A DNA stretch of 64,000 bases from Nymphaea colorata (GCF_008831285.2 NC_045151.1:4089544-4153543), one strand, 5' to 3'; positions 11,700 through 24,870 are shown, counted from the stretch's first letter. Translations and numbers: made by a program. The notes: generated by a model not told the origin, from the letters alone.

Positions 11700-12560
11700 A
11701 CTAAAATGTCATTGGGTCTTTTTCATGTATAAATAATCATTCGTTTCTACCTTCTAATACATCATCAACCCCTTCCCCTCTCTCTTTGTAAATACTTTTT
11801 CATTTCTACCTTCTAATATGCCTGACAACCCCTTGAAGTCTTCCCTCTCCTACTCCAAACTTTCTTCTTATCCTCTTTTCACTTTAATATCTCTCTTCAG
11901 TGCTTCCTCATTTTCAATCTTGCGTATTTCTTCTTCTTCAATTTTTATAATCAAGGAGCTCATGAAAGGCTCTTGTCTACTTTCTTCAACTCATTGGAGT
12001 CCTCATTTGATGACCTTATTTGATAGTGGAAGCAAAGAAGTGATATATTCTTCGACTTTATCAAGGTATGTTGATCTTTTCTATTTTTTTTGACTTTTTG
12101 ATTTCATGTCAAGAGATGGATTCGGAGAGAGAAGGATTTTTCTTAAAGCTTTGGAAGTATGAACAATGCAAGTTTGTCTTTTTAATTCTCTCTCTCTATT
12201 TTCTTAAAAATCTGTCTTTTCAACTATCTCTTTTTTTGAAACTCTCTTTTTTTTTTAATTCTCTCTCTTTTAAATATCTTTCTCTCTCCCACTCTTTCTT
12301 TTAGGTTGCTCTCCCCTTAACCTCTCCAATTTTTACGTTCCTCTTCATTTGCTCTTTCTTTCAATCTCTATCTTTTCCTTTTTTGAACTTCCCTCTCTCA
12401 CTCTTTTTACTTCTTTCTTTGTTTTTTGTGTTCTCCCTCTTCTTTAACTAATCTCTCATTTTCCCTCTCTTTTTTTTCTAGTTTTCGTCTCTCTTTTATT
12501 AATCTCTCTTGTTAATGTCTCTCTCTTTAAATCTTTCTCTTTTGGAGTGATTACTATACT
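11700..12560. repeat. Pyrimidine-rich tract following a TATA-like box
   Basis: A TATAAATA-type box at about 11730 is followed by roughly 800 bp dominated by CTCTCTTT and TTCTTT words on the plus strand. The arrangement (A/C-rich upstream part, TATA box, pyrimidine-rich leader, then a CAAGGTAtg step near 12061) parallels the solo LTR at 55657-58803. It is probably part of a decayed LTR. It is not coding. Confidence 0.35.
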
Positions 12561-13227
12561 TTAAGCTCCTTGCTTAAATCGAAAGAAAGGGTGTGATGTA
12601 AATGGAGACATGGCTACTGATGAACATTACACATACCATTTTATATTGAGCAAATATTAAGATAAGTTGGACCGATAACCTATTGTACATTAAGAGGCCC
12701 TGTGCGCCCAAATTTGAATATGGAGCAGATATTTGAATCTTGTGGAATGCATCAGGGATCCACTCCCACCAAAAAAAAAAGAAAATACTGACGGCTAGAA
12801 GGAAACCATCAGTAAAAATTCGGTTGACGAGTTAACGACGGTGCCAATGAAGAGCATCATGTTGATTGATGCCATGTCCATAGGCATCTGAAAAGACTAG
12901 ACATTTACCAAGTATCACTAACGTCCAATGAGAACCATCACTGCTTATTGAATCACTAATGTTCGATTCCGCTGTCACTAATGGTGGGTCTTCTCTTAAA
13001 CGTGTAGACAACCCATTGTTTACTGAGTTATCTTGAGCACATCAATAAATATACAACTTTTACGAACGGCGTATCAATGCCATCAGTATTTATCTAGGTG
13101 ACGTTGTTTCTTCTGTCAGCGTATGTTTAAAAGCTTGTTCACAGTTTCTCATGATATATCTTCCTTTATGACTGATGGTTTTTCGTCTTCCATCAATGAA
13201 CACTTATCCTTATTTTTCTGTTGCAAT

Positions 13228-13386
13228 CAGGGGCGAATCCAAGGGAGAGCCCACAGCAAAAAAAAAAAAAAAATACATGTAAATTTTAGAAAATTTCGCT
13301 TGTCCTATATAAAAATTTTGGAAAAGTCAAAATTTAGAAACTTTACTTCAACCCCCTTCATGAAAAAATTTTTGGTTCCATGCCTG
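13228..13386. mobile_element. hAT-type MITE copy 2 (159 bp)
   Basis: Ends CAGGGGCGAATCC and GGTTCCATGCCTG. It is flanked by a perfect 8-bp direct repeat GTTGCAAT (13220-13227 and 13387-13394). The interior is AT-rich with a poly-A run. It is nested in the CACTA-like tract. Confidence 0.85.
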
Positions 13387-13514
13387 GTTGCAATCCCCAT
13401 TCGATTTTCCTCTGTTTGTCATCCACAGCTTCCCCCACATCTGTGTTGCTTGCCACTAACAACCATTGAACCTACCTTTAATCAGCCATGGTAGACCACC
13501 ATTGAATACTAAGT

Positions 13515-13706
13515 GTGAAACCTTCACAATTTCCTACTGGAAGCACAAGCAAGAATCAACTAGAAGCACAAAATGCAGCATTAAGAAAACAAGTCAATAC
13601 TATACAAGAAAAACTAGTTGTACTTGAGGAAAAATGTGCACCATATGATGAAGTTAAATTAAAGTGTCTGAGCTCGAGACAACTTGTGTTAAGGTCCCCA
13701 AGGTAG
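13515..13706 (+). pseudogene. Possible TNP1/Transposase_24-type coiled-coil fragment
   Basis: A 63-codon frame with an alpha-helical, heptad-like stretch (LEAQNAALRKQVNTIQEKL followed by VVLEEKC). The C-terminal parts of plant En/Spm TNP1-like proteins carry such coiled coils, and the location inside a CACTA-like repeat tract fits. No diagnostic catalytic motif is present and the remainder is missing. It could be an unrelated coiled coil. Confidence 0.35.
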
Positions 13707-14600
13707 ATACTAAATGTACAAAGGTAGATATGCTCGTAGATAGTGTAAATCAAATTATAGCTTCACTTGTGGGATCATTCGGTTAAGTTTCAAATATATT
13801 TTATATTAAAATCATGCCATTTCTCGTAACATATTTTACTTGTTCTATGCAACTTTGCCGCCTGATTTATGCCATTGATAAGTATAGATGAAATTTGAAG
13901 TCTAGATTATTGGACTTCGTTTCATGTTTTGAATATTATTACCAATACCATTGGAATATCTAAGATGGGCTACATGTGTCAAAAAATTTGTTAGACTTAT
14001 TCATACATATGTACTTGTTATTAAGGATAATATCCATTCATTTGTCTGTTAATCAATAATATGTTCTGTATAATACATTGATTGCATTTTGTTCTGTTAT
14101 TGATATCGTGCAAGGTTTTTTTGTATTCCTATTTTTCAGGTTGCACATGATATAGTATAATATAAAACATATTACAACCTTTTACTGACAGGTTTCTCAC
14201 ATCAGTAAAAGTGCAATCTAGATTCCTATTAAATATTAATTTTTTCTGGTGGGTATTTCCGTTAGTAAAAAGTGCACTGACAGTAGCCAGTCATTACTAT
14301 ATATGGTATACTGTAGTGATGGCTGCGGGCGTGTCAGTAAATCCTCAGCAATACAAGATGGCCACGATTTTCAGTGTAAGTGCACAAATGACTGACTGAT
14401 GTAAGCAAGCGTCGCTACCCCATGCAATACACTAACAGCAACAGCCATTAGTATAATTTGACATCTACTAACGGTCTAGTGGACCCCATCATTGAAATAT
14501 TTAGTACCACAATCTACACTCATGGATCCTGACATCCATCAATAAAAGTATTAATGGTGGTCTAGACATTTTTAACTGACGTTTTTTAAATGTCAATATT

Positions 14601-15080
14601 GTTTTCTTTTTGATGATCCAAGCCTTAGGATGCCAATAAATTGGATTTGGACCATATGTATCATTTTATAATGTCCAGTTACCGATGCAAACTGACCAGC
14701 AGTAGGCTCCCATGTTTTATTAAGAATGGGATGAAATTGGAAACAATAAATGTCCAATTTATTGGATATGGTCCACGTATTTCAAAACGAATTCAAATGT
14801 GACAACATTTCAATCTAACTTTTATATTCATAATCTAAATTTTATATGAATTTGACTTTTTAATTAGCATTCTATATACAAATCCAGCTTCTAAATAAAC
14901 AACTAATCATTTCAAACCACAGTAGTTGATATTTTAAGAATCGACTTCCAAAATACATGGATATCGGATAGACATTTGTTTAAAATTTAACATAAATTTA
15001 AATAAAAACGAATATTGACTGACTCAAAAAACTCAAGCTCGAGCTCAACTTGACGATACGACATCGAGCTCAAACCCAAC
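14601..15080. other. Intergenic, with a short GAGCTCAA-rich stretch
   Basis: No gene seen. The end (about 15030-15080) has repeated AGCTCGAGCTCAA words that recur at 31600-31985, indicating a dispersed repeat. Confidence 0.4.
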
Positions 15081-15510
15081 TTATTTAGCTTGCTTATGCT
15101 AAACATGTACTGTTTCTGTTAACTCGTTTAGTTAGTACTCATTTAACATGATGTCCCCATGATTGGGCTTAGGATCAGGATGTCTGGGACTCATACAAAT
15201 CTAGTTCAGCTGTTGTTCTTCAACAGACTCTGTTTGACAGAACCATGAGCTCAGTACTAAGTGTGAAAGGTCTCTCTAACAATAGCAACAAATTAAGATC
15301 AAGTGGCACTAGCCAGGCAAGGTTGGTTCACACCAATTACATGGCCAGGCTAGGTTTTCTTGCTAGTTTTTCTAGCAATTTGCTTTCATGTTGGCTTTCT
15401 TGATTTCATACACATAAAGCTGCAGTTGAGGTTTTAAAAGAAGAAATCCAACATTTTTCGCACAGTGGTAAAAATGTACAGTTCATTAAGTACCTCGGTT
15501 GTTGCTGTGG

Positions 15511-15578
<68 letters not shown>

Positions 15579-15580
15579 CA

Positions 15581-15614
<34 letters not shown>

Positions 15615-16929
15615 TATCTGTGTGTGTGTGTGTGTGTGTATAACGGTAGAACTCGACCGCATTTGCAATCTGCTTGCCGACAGAACGACAGAAAGTTGTA
15701 GAAATGAAAGGAAAATAAGAGAGGAAAGCTTCAGCTTTAGAAGCTTTTTTGATAAGTGTGTGAAGGGTGTGGAATAGTTGGGTGTGATTTTAACCCAGAT
15801 GTTTATCTTGATCAAATTTAAGTGTTTTTTCTTTTTGACAAAAATAAAGTTCATGCAATGCACGGGATTGTTTGCCAATTATATATTGTGGTCCATACCG
15901 CTTGTCTACAAACTACAAAGTCTATTTTTTTCTTTTCATTTTTGCTTGGATCTTAATGGCTGGGGCGAGCCAGGCTTGTTATACATTCACTTGCTGTCAC
16001 TGAATTTTGGCCATATTATAATCAAGTAAATTGCTGAGAAACAGGTGATCCAGCAGGGCCTGCTTCCTCATAAAACAACCGATGCCAAAAGCCTCATATG
16101 GACATGTTGGTGTCATTTCTTAGAATCTTACACTTTGCAAAAAGTTTTATAATGTCAATGCTTTCATATACCATCTGAGTTAAAAAACCTACTATAAAAT
16201 GCACGAATTATAAATTATTCAACTATAAGGAGTTTCCAATTTTTTTCAAACATCTCATATAATTTTGACGAAATGTGTATAGTGCGAGCAAGTGCATCTT
16301 CTTAAAAGTTAAGAATGTAGGCGCATTTTCAGACTGTGGGTTTGTGTTTTAAATTTATGAAGATCATTAAATGCATATTAATGGCCTAAATGTGAAAACC
16401 TTTGAAGGCCGCTCAAATAATGGCCAGCTTGGGATTTTATCATATCAGCTAATTAATCGGGGCCTTTGTGCATCAATTGATGGATAGAAAACAAAATAAT
16501 ATTTAAAATTGTTTTTAAAAATTTTCTTAAAGGAAAAAGATAACTTTTAGTATCTTTGCAGATTCAAGCCAAAAAAGGACATTGCCTTCTATTTGACCCA
16601 AATAGCATCACATTTATCATTTATACATGGTTCCAGCTGGTATTCACATAATTGATCTTTGTTTTCAATTACAAAAAAAAAAAATCAAATCATAGAGTTG
16701 GTCATCATTTTGAGGAATTTAAAAGAGCTAGACAAGACTCCATTGATGCATAAAAGGTATGCCAGTTCAGTTCAACAACACTTCAATTTACTGGACCCAA
16801 ATCAAACAAGAGGGAGAGGGAGAGGGAGAGGGAAAAAGAAGAGGCAATGAATGGAAACACGCATATTTAACCAAAATAATTAATTACCATTTGTCACTGA
16901 TTTTCAGTAACATTATCTATATGTGTCTA
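15081..16929. repeat. 3' flank of NLR-C, duplicated at 38451-40179
   Basis: Collinear with the 3' flank of NLR-D over most of its length. Shared landmarks are the block near 15150-15350 (around CCAGTTCAGCTGTTGT-like sequence), TA microsatellites, the GCAATGCTTT/AATTTATGAA region and the segment 16410-16850. The first block also recurs at about 20640-20870 and in part at 43496-43600, on the 5' side of the NLRs. No gene is seen. Confidence 0.75.
15513..15640. repeat. Compound TA / TACA / TG microsatellite
   Basis: A perfect (TA)n run from 15513 to 15574, then CATA units, a second TA run, and (TG)n to about 15640. Apparent reading frames of alternating Ile-Tyr here come from the repeat and are not genes. 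The orthologous position in the D unit has another compound run (38745-38838). Confidence 0.95.
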
Positions 16930-19900
16930 GTCTTTCCCCAAGATGGTCTGTTAACTCCTGTGGCAGATGAGTACTGGACATGAGTCGATTGTCAATGATT
17001 GAAGGTTGGAGAGGCAGGCGATCTGTTGCTGTGCATCGGTGGGACATGTAGTTTCATTTTGTTGTTGTTGGGGAGTAATATTATTCACGTTCACCAGAGA
17101 CTTCAGATTGGGGAAGTCCCAAAGTGATAGCTCTCTCAGTTTCGGGAGGCATTTCCAGTGGCCTCCCAAGCTAATGTCCTTAGAGAAAGAGCGTAGGTGA
17201 AATTCCTCCAGTTGAGAGAAACCCCACACCCACAGGGGCACCCTTCCCCATTTGACCTCCTCATCAACATTATTGCCTCTCAAATACAGACATGTAAGGG
17301 AGGGTAGAAATGTGGGTACTTGTGATGGCAATGTCTATGGCAGTAGTACTGCTGATTCTGAATCGAACCCCAACTCAATGAGGTTAGATAGTTGCTCAAG
17401 CAATTTCCATCCCAATCTTGCACTTGGGCAATTCTGAATCCAACCCCAACTCAATGAAGTTAGGTAGTTGCTCAAGCAATTTCCATCCCTATCTTGCACT
17501 ATCAATGAGGTTAGGGAGCTGCTTCAAAATGTTCAGGTCAGACAACCACAACCTCCTTAAAGCTGGCATGTGATCATCAGCTGCTTGCTCTACCCTACCA
17601 CATCCCTTCACCTCCAACGACTCCAATGCAGGCATGTTAGCGAGTCTTCAGCTTTTCACATCTGTTCACATCCAACGACTCCAATGCAGGCAAGTCACCA
17701 ATCGTGTTGAGCCCATCACACTCCCAAATCTCCAAGGACTTCAGCAAAGGTATGCTCCGTAATTCACACAATGTTGGGCAGTCGCTGACCCCCAATTCTT
17801 CCAATGATTTAATTCCTATAACTGTTGCCCATAATGGGCAACTTAGCAGCCATACTGTTCGCAGCTTCCCATAATTCGTGTCTGAATACCACGCAGGCCT
17901 ATCTCCTGTATAACCCCAAATTTCCAACCTCTCTATGCCATGTGGAGGTTTCAAAGCCTCCACCAAACCCTTCTGTTCAGAAGCACTACCAACTTTATCA
18001 TCCTCTCGCACCTCGAAGTCAAATTTCACCTTAATTAGTTCATGCTTCTCCTTAAGCTCTGCTTTCTGTGCATCAATTACTTTCACCCTTCCCCCACCCA
18101 AACCTTCTATTGACAATTCCCCCTTTAGTTTATTCAAGTCTTTTATTTCCTTAATATTGCATCCTCTTGTATCCCCCTTGTCATCACATACCATAAACCT
18201 ATGCAAGGTTCGTAAATTAGTAAGCTTCTCCAAGCCTTCAGCTACAAATTCCAATTTTCTGTATCTTTCCGGCCAAGATACCTCAAGTTGCACACTTCGC
18301 CTGTTCCTTGAGCAACTCTCCAATTCTTCTATTACTTAAATCCAATGTTTGCAGGTTACAGAGTCTCCCGATTGAACTGGGCAACCATCTCACATGAGAA
18401 TGACTTAGATCCAAATATTTTAGAAGTGCAAGGTCTTCAATGGACTTTGCAGCTCATCGATCTGACATTCCCTCAATGACAACATCCTCAACTACTTGAA
18501 ATTGGCTAAGTCTTTAGTATAAACCAAGGGCAACTCACTTGTCAATATTGTGCGCAACTTATTTGCTGCTCTTGAGGCATTATGCTTTTGCACTTCTGCA
18601 TTGTCGACACCAAGTAATGACAGATGGTGGGTGTGCTCAGTAGCAGAGGCATGACTATATTCCTTTCCACCTATATTAAGACAAGGTCATGCAAAATGTC
18701 ATGTAATTTGAGATCCTTATATTCAGTTTCTTCAATCATGAACCGATTTATCAAGTCACTAATCCATTGGTTAGCAGTCACTTCCACATCGATGGCTTTC
18801 TTTTCGTCAATCAATCCATGTGCCATAATTGCATGACCAATCTATCCATTTTTATCTCATGATCCTTTGGATAAATGAAGCAATATACAAAACAACTCTC
18901 AGCATGAGACCAGGAAGAATGCTACCACATATTTCAGAGGATGATGATGTTGAGGCAGGCATCTTCCATTTCCAGATCTCAGTCTTCTCATTGGTTTCCC
19001 AGTCATCTTTCGTCATCTTTTTGTACCCATTAAGGATCCTACTGTCTGAACAACAAGTGGCAACCCACCACATTTCACCACTATTTTCTCCCCAATACGT
19101 TTCAAATGGTGACTCTCTAATTCACGTTCTTGTTTCTTTGCCACACACAGAAACAAGCTCCAACTTTCATCGAAAGACATTTGTGGCAATTTATGAATTT
19201 TAGCACCAATCGCTTGGGAGACTTCTACCTTTCTATTGGTGATCAAAATCTTGCTTTCCTTGGCACCTCTCAACAGGATGGCTGCTAAGTCTCCCCACCA
19301 CCCATCTAATTCACATACATCATCTAAGACCAATAAGAACTTGCTCTTTGACAGCTTACTCCGTAATCGTGTGCACAAATCACTCAAGGAAGTGGTACCC
19401 TTAAGTTCTCTGACCGATTCCTTGCATATGTTTTTCATCAAACCCATACGATTTGGCTTCTCTGAAACACAAACCCGCCACCTGCGGTTCCCAAACTGTT
19501 CTTTGACTTCATTAAAAACCATTTTTGCAAGAGTTGTTTTCCCAATGCCACCTTGACCGACAATCATACAATAGAAACACCATCTTTTCCGAGCGCACTA
19601 CTCTCTTTGAAGCCATCAAACGAGAGTTCTTTTACTTTCTCTTTATCATCTGCCCTACCCGTGGGTGGTTGTGCAGTACCTATGAGATGGGTTATCTCTC
19701 CAGAATTGTCATGTTCACCACCAATAGGAACCTCACTCTTAACTTTGGCGTTGTGTTGTGCAAATCCACCATTTTCTTATGTTGTTCCATTTCATTAAGC
19801 CATTGGTTGATCTTTTTAATTTCATTCCCAAGTTGGTAAGATGCAGATACATGTTCCTTAAAGCAAGAGCACAGAGTGGTCCAGGGCTTCCTTACCTTGT

Positions 19901-20185
19901 CCCTTTTGCAAAGTGCAATTGTGGTTTGGTATCGTTCCATGATGTCCTGTGCATCATTGAAAACATCCTTCAGCTGTCCCTCCAGATCTCTGTTGTCCCC
20001 ATTGCTGAAAAAGGGTTGTGATCTGTGACTTTGAGGGCCTTCTGAAAGATCTGAACTTCTCCTAGAGCACCTCGAGATCATCTTCGGCATTCAAGATGAG
20101 TCCACCTTTTCTTACAACAAGCTGGCTACAGCCCCAACAGAATAGAAATAGGTGTTTGCACAAGGGTGTCGATTACTGTTGTCAT
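16930..20185 (-). pseudogene. NLR-C: nearly full-length CNL pseudogene
   Basis: The start ATG is the complement of 20183-20185 (MTTVIDTLVQTPISILLG), an Rx-type coiled-coil N-terminus. One lost base soon after breaks the frame. The CC region continues at 19692-20090. NB-ARC is clear in a 184-codon frame (19013-19567): P-loop GQGGIGKTT at residues 4-12, kinase-2 LLVLDDV at 78-84, RNBS-B ILITNRK at 107-113 and GLPL at 168-171. RNBS-D and the MHD region follow in other frames (18620-18900). LRRs occupy 17637-18323 and, after a 76-bp tandem duplication, 16951-17331. Frameshifts occur near the N-terminus, before the P-loop, after GLPL and repeatedly in the LRRs. Gene order and flanks match NLR-D. 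Immune-receptor function is presumed lost. Confidence 0.92.
17355..17506 (-). repeat. 76-bp tandem duplication within NLR-C LRRs
   Basis: The unit beginning ATTCTGAATC at 17355 repeats at 17431 with few differences. Seventy-six is not a multiple of three, so the duplication shifts the LRR frame. The other NLR copies have one unit. Confidence 0.85.
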
Positions 20186-22741
20186 CTCCTCTGTTCTTTT
20201 TTTTTCTTGGTAGAAGAAAGAGCTAGCAGAGGAAGACAACTAGAAATCTGAAAATGGAAGGAGAGGAAGGCGAAGGAAGGCCAAACAAATTTGGGTCCAC
20301 CACTGCTTAAATCTGAAAATGGAAGGAGAAGGAAGACAAAGGAAGTGCTCTACAGGCGGCAAGGTCCATGATTGGTGCTAAATAAATCCATAAAAATTCC
20401 TGAACCCCAAACTTCTACATCATCTACACTTCCTCTTTCTCACGTTTGTGGGATTTATAATTGTATTATGTAAAAAGTTTGGATGCATGATTTTTTTTTT
20501 CAAAATCCAAAATTTTGTTTAGCCCATCCAAGTTTCGTGACCTGACCATTGATAGAAGTACAACTTGTTCGTGCCGCGAGGGAATGCCATCAACCTTGCC
20601 AAACTCAAGGCTGGTCTATTGTGAAGAGACAAAGATGATGATGTCCCCATGATGACCATTACAAAGTGTTTCATATTTAGACTTATGATCAGGATGTCTG
20701 GGGCTCATACTAATCCAGTTCAGCTGTTGTCATTCAACATGCTCTGTTTGACAGAACAATGAGCTCAGAACGGGATGTGAAAGGTCATTCTAACAATAGC
20801 AACAGAGCATGATCAAGTGGAACTAGCCATGCAAGGTTGGCTCAGACCAATTACATAGCCTGGGCTAGCTGTTGTTACTAGTCTTTTCAGCTATTTCCTT
20901 TCAAGTGGGCGTTCTTGATTTCATGCATAGAAGGCTTCAGTTGAGGGTTTAAAACAAGTGACGCAAGAAGCAAATCCAACAATATCCCCAAAAGAAAAAA
21001 ATCGTTCTTCCAATCAAACTCTCGTTTTCACAAAGTGGTGAAATGTACAGTTCATTAAGTACCTCTGTGGCTCTCTCTCTCTCTCTCTCTCCTATATATA
21101 TATATATATTTTTATATATATATATAGATCTAAGATATTAAAAAACAGTAGATCTGACCACATCTGCAATCTGCTTGCGACATATAATGAGCAGTTGTAG
21201 AAATTGAGCAAAAGAAGAGAAAAGCTTCAGCTTTGGATGCTTCTGATAGGTGCATAAAAGGTCAGACTTTCACTCCAGAAGTTATCTGATCCAATGAAGG
21301 ATGCTGGGAGGTAGGCTCCCCACCATTTATTAAGAAGGATTCATATGTAACGACAGAAGTTTATCTTGATCAAATTTAGTGTTTTCTTCTACAAAAAAAG
21401 TACAAGTATCGGCAATTAAGAAAAATAAACATTATAGGCTAAGTGCATTCATGCAGGGGTATAAAGCTAATAGAATATGAATGGTATTAAGTTGAAGACA
21501 AAACAATTAATAAATGGAGTTCCAACCAGTGAAAATGGTGTCAATTACATATTGTGGTTCATACGGATGTTGACAAATTCAATTTTTTCTTTTCATTTTT
21601 GTCCACTTGTGTGTAGCTTGCCTACCATCTTTAGATCCCTCGTATTTTATTTTCCCCTTGAAATCCCAATCAAGGAATCAAGAACAAATTGATAGTGGTC
21701 CCTCCTTTTTTTTAGACAGTGATTCATTTTTTTTATGAAATTACAAATTTTGGTTCAAACATAAAATACCAATAATTTCAAAAATATGTCATAGTGTTAT
21801 AGGAGACATTATGGCCGTGGTGAGAATATAATGTACATGATGGGTATTATATGAAAATGTAAATCAAATTCTTGAGAGATCGGTGAGTCCTTATGGTCTC
21901 TTATTCATCTAATATGTAGTTTATAGCTAGAATATTTCTTCTTTTTCTTCTTTCAATGGAACCTCATTAGTCAAATTTAAATTTGATTCCTCAAGGTATA
22001 GTAGCTAAATTGCATTTGAAGTCTGTTTGTAATAATCCTATACAAAATTGACCATTTGCAATTCATTCTGTCCCCACATATAGAGAAAGCCCCAAGCGGT
22101 GTAGCATAGTTGCCCGGACTGACAAGACAACAAAAGTTCACTGTTAGTTCTTTTATTATGGGTGCTACTGCTAGGGACTGCAAAAGATGGATGCATGACA
22201 CTTTAGTTGACATGTACTCTGCTCTCCACCCAGAACCAGATTAGAGGAAAAAAGGAAGGGCTTCAGCCTCCTCAGGGTATTCATATAAACTAAAGCAAAA
22301 AATACAGTTGTGAAATGAATTTAATCCAAACCATCAATCAGTAAAGAAAACATGGTGACAAGAGCGTCATTTTCATGAGGATAGACCAAGGGTATTCGTA
22401 TAAAATAAAGCAAAAAAAGGTAGTTGTGATATGAATTTAATCCATAATATCCACCAGTAAAAGAGACAAAGTGACCAGAACATCATTTTCTTTACGATAG
22501 ACAAAGGGTATTCATACAAACTAAAGCAAAAAAAAAAAAGAAGACGGTTATGAAATGAATTTAATCCAAAGCATCCAGCAGTCAAAAAGACAGTGATAAG
22601 AGAATAATTTTATTTACAATAGACCCAGAAGAATGGCTGCAAGGTGCATGACAATGACACTGGACTGCTTAATTGGATGCTGGCTTTAAGCACTAAAAGA
22701 GTGCACTGCTCATTCATTGAAGAAGAAGCCCCTTTGACCCT

Positions 22742-22779
<38 letters not shown>

Positions 22780-24320
22780 TGTGTTCATTCCATATGGTGA
22801 CTTCAACTGATTTGGTTACATAGCTTCCTTTATTGCTGGAACATTGCCTAATTTCCATCTTTTGCCTGTCTGTGCAATTTATGGAGCAAGTTTGCTTAGC
22901 TTAACAACAAATGCATGGCGTGAAGCAGCAACCATAGTACTTTATATCTATTTCTTCAAACTTCAAAATTCCATCTGACATTTCCTAATTCATTTTCTTC
23001 TACTTTACTCCGTATGTGTCAATGCATGCATGCATGCATCTGTGTATGTGTGTGTGAGAGAAAAAGAGAGATTGAAAAAGAGAGAGACGAGGAGAGAAAA
23101 AAGGAAACAGTTGAGTGACCAAAAAGGAGTCCACCCATGAGGAATGAGATTCTTCAGCAAAGAAATATTGTCTCAGAGACCCTAACCACCTAGAAGTTCT
23201 GGCTGGATGACAAGGACCCTGCACCTTGCTTTGCACATGGCTGCCATGTTACTTTTTGCCAAGCACTTTTCATGTTGACATGACACCCCTCAACTTTTTT
23301 CCCACTCTATGTATCTTAAACTTATTCTATATTCAACATTAATGGCACAAAAAGGTTTAAAACCCAAGACAATAATAGATGGTAGAATTTCACTTTCTAT
23401 TTCTAGCTGAAAACAAGTCCTTCACATCATTCCCCCACTAATTTTGAAGTTGTTGACGTTTGGAATATACTGTTGTGCATCATCTTCATTCCTACGTTCA
23501 GTTAGCTGGTACCACAATTTTTTTGAAGCAGAAAGCACTCTCTTGCTTGGGAGTCAAGAGCAAACATTTCATTAGGAGTAACAAACGTTATTACACATTA
23601 CTGTTAGTTGGTTGAATCGTTCATGTGATTGAACCACATTCCATTGTGTTCTCAACTTATACATGTTGTGCCACTTTATTACACACACATATACATATAT
23701 ATAATTATATAAAATATGAGAAATAGTAACTAGCATTGGGGTCAAATGGCTGTCCATCCATTAGCAATCATTTCTTGACCAAGAGTAGTAGACCTAATTA
23801 AAGGTACAACATACAATTCTTGATTGATATTCAAATTTGGTCATCCGGAATAAGGGGACACACAAATTTTTAGCTCTGAAGGACTCATATCACAGCACAC
23901 CAGATATCAGCTTAACAACAGTTAATTTCCCATGTGCCACATGCCCAATTCTACCTACAAAATTGGAAAAAGTGGTCACTCAGTTTGTGTGCATACCTCA
24001 GGTGGGAACATTAAAAAGTCTTTTACAATTATGAACAAAGTAAATAAGCACCTTTTTCACCCAAAGTAAATCTTCCCTCCTACATTTTCTCTTTTTTAAC
24101 TTGGGTCTCTTTCTTACTGCAAATACATGAAAAGATAAAAGATTTATCTCAAGAAGAGAAAGGAACTGCAACTAAACAGAAAGATGCAGATCTGAAACGG
24201 GTGCAGTTGGTACACCCTTTTGACTTCAGGGAGGGTGCATGCACTGCCCTTCAGGGACCTGTGGTTATAGCATTCCTGCTACTGGGGTTCAGGCAAGGTA
24301 AACACCGTGGCTGTTAGGGG
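20186..24320. repeat. 5' flank of NLR-C, duplicated at 43142-48760
   Basis: Collinear with the 5' flank of NLR-D. It contains the upstream block with TGCTAAATAAATCC (near 20378), a TA run (21092-21126), a CT/TG microsatellite (22743-22784), three tandem monomers of about 117 bp (22276-22622) and a region ending near 24310 at CACCGTGGCTGTTAG. No coding potential is recognised; the open frames of 60-90 codons have no motif. The collinearity with the D side breaks at 24320, resumes at 29204, and the copia element lies in between. Confidence 0.75.
22276..22622. repeat. Tandem array of three ~117-bp monomers
   Basis: Three diverged units, each beginning GGGTATTC and containing AATGAATTTAATCCA or TATGAATTTAATCCATAA. 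The same array is amplified in the D unit (44560-46815), and a single partial unit sits near 34150-34210. Confidence 0.8.
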
Positions 24321-24444
24321 TATCAATCATTTTTAATAGTCACAATTAATGCCGTGGCTGTTGCATAGAACAAACAAAGCAGATTTTTGCTTTACCCAGT
24401 GATGATGACCAACCTATTCCATTCACTTAAATGACCATGGCTGT
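24321..24444. other. Short segment left of the copia element, with CCRTGGCTGTT words
   Basis: The word CC(A/G)TGGCTGTT occurs three times, near 24307, 24352 and 24436. The first is shared with the D unit (near 48748); the others have no counterpart there. It separates the duplicon break from the LTR. Confidence 0.5.
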
Positions 24445-24870
24445 TGTGTAAATGCACAAGCTGCAGACCATTACAGCTGCTCACCGGATGAAGGAAATCG
24501 TGAAGATCATGCGAGCTCAATGAATGAAGAAAATCATGAAGATCATGACAAATCAAACAAAAAGGCAACTATACCCGTTAGATTTGGAGTGATAAATCAG
24601 GAAGAACACCTCACGAGGCAGGGAATCTAGGCAAGAAAAGTGGCAACATATCCTCATCAAAGGAGAAAGAAATGATTATAGAAACTAGAAATTTAAGGAA
24701 GGATTGTTTGAATTTTAAACAAATCTGTAACATCCCTCCAAGAAACATGTATAAATTCTCTCATCAAGGGAACCTCATATCCATCATTTTTCTTGGTGTG
24801 AGAGACAGAGGACGTAGGATTCTTTTTAATCCGAACCACTTAAAATTTGAGTCTTGCATTTTTCCTTTCA
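24445..24870 (+). repeat. 5' LTR of the copia element
   Basis: 426 bp ending CCTTTCA immediately before the primer binding site. It contains a TATAAAT box at 24750-24756. Compared with the right LTR, the first bases are altered (TGTGTAAATGCACAAG against TGTTAACGCACAAG). Confidence 0.9.

Larger units (their letters stand above)
12771..14600. mobile_element. CACTA (En/Spm)-like element remnant
   Basis: Repeated, mutually inverted motifs such as TACTGACGG, CCATCAGTAA, ACTGATGG and CATCAGTAAAA are spread over both ends of this interval (about 12785-13130 and 14180-14590). A candidate left end reads CACTCCCACCAAAAA near 12761. The middle holds a hAT-type MITE and a short coiled-coil frame. A matching right terminus and a 3-bp target duplication were not found, so the boundaries are uncertain. 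Confidence 0.4.

Noticed and set aside
15406-15878. Frames encoding long Ile-Tyr repeats on both strands (also at 38609-38994)
   Set aside because: These are translations of TA microsatellites, not proteins.
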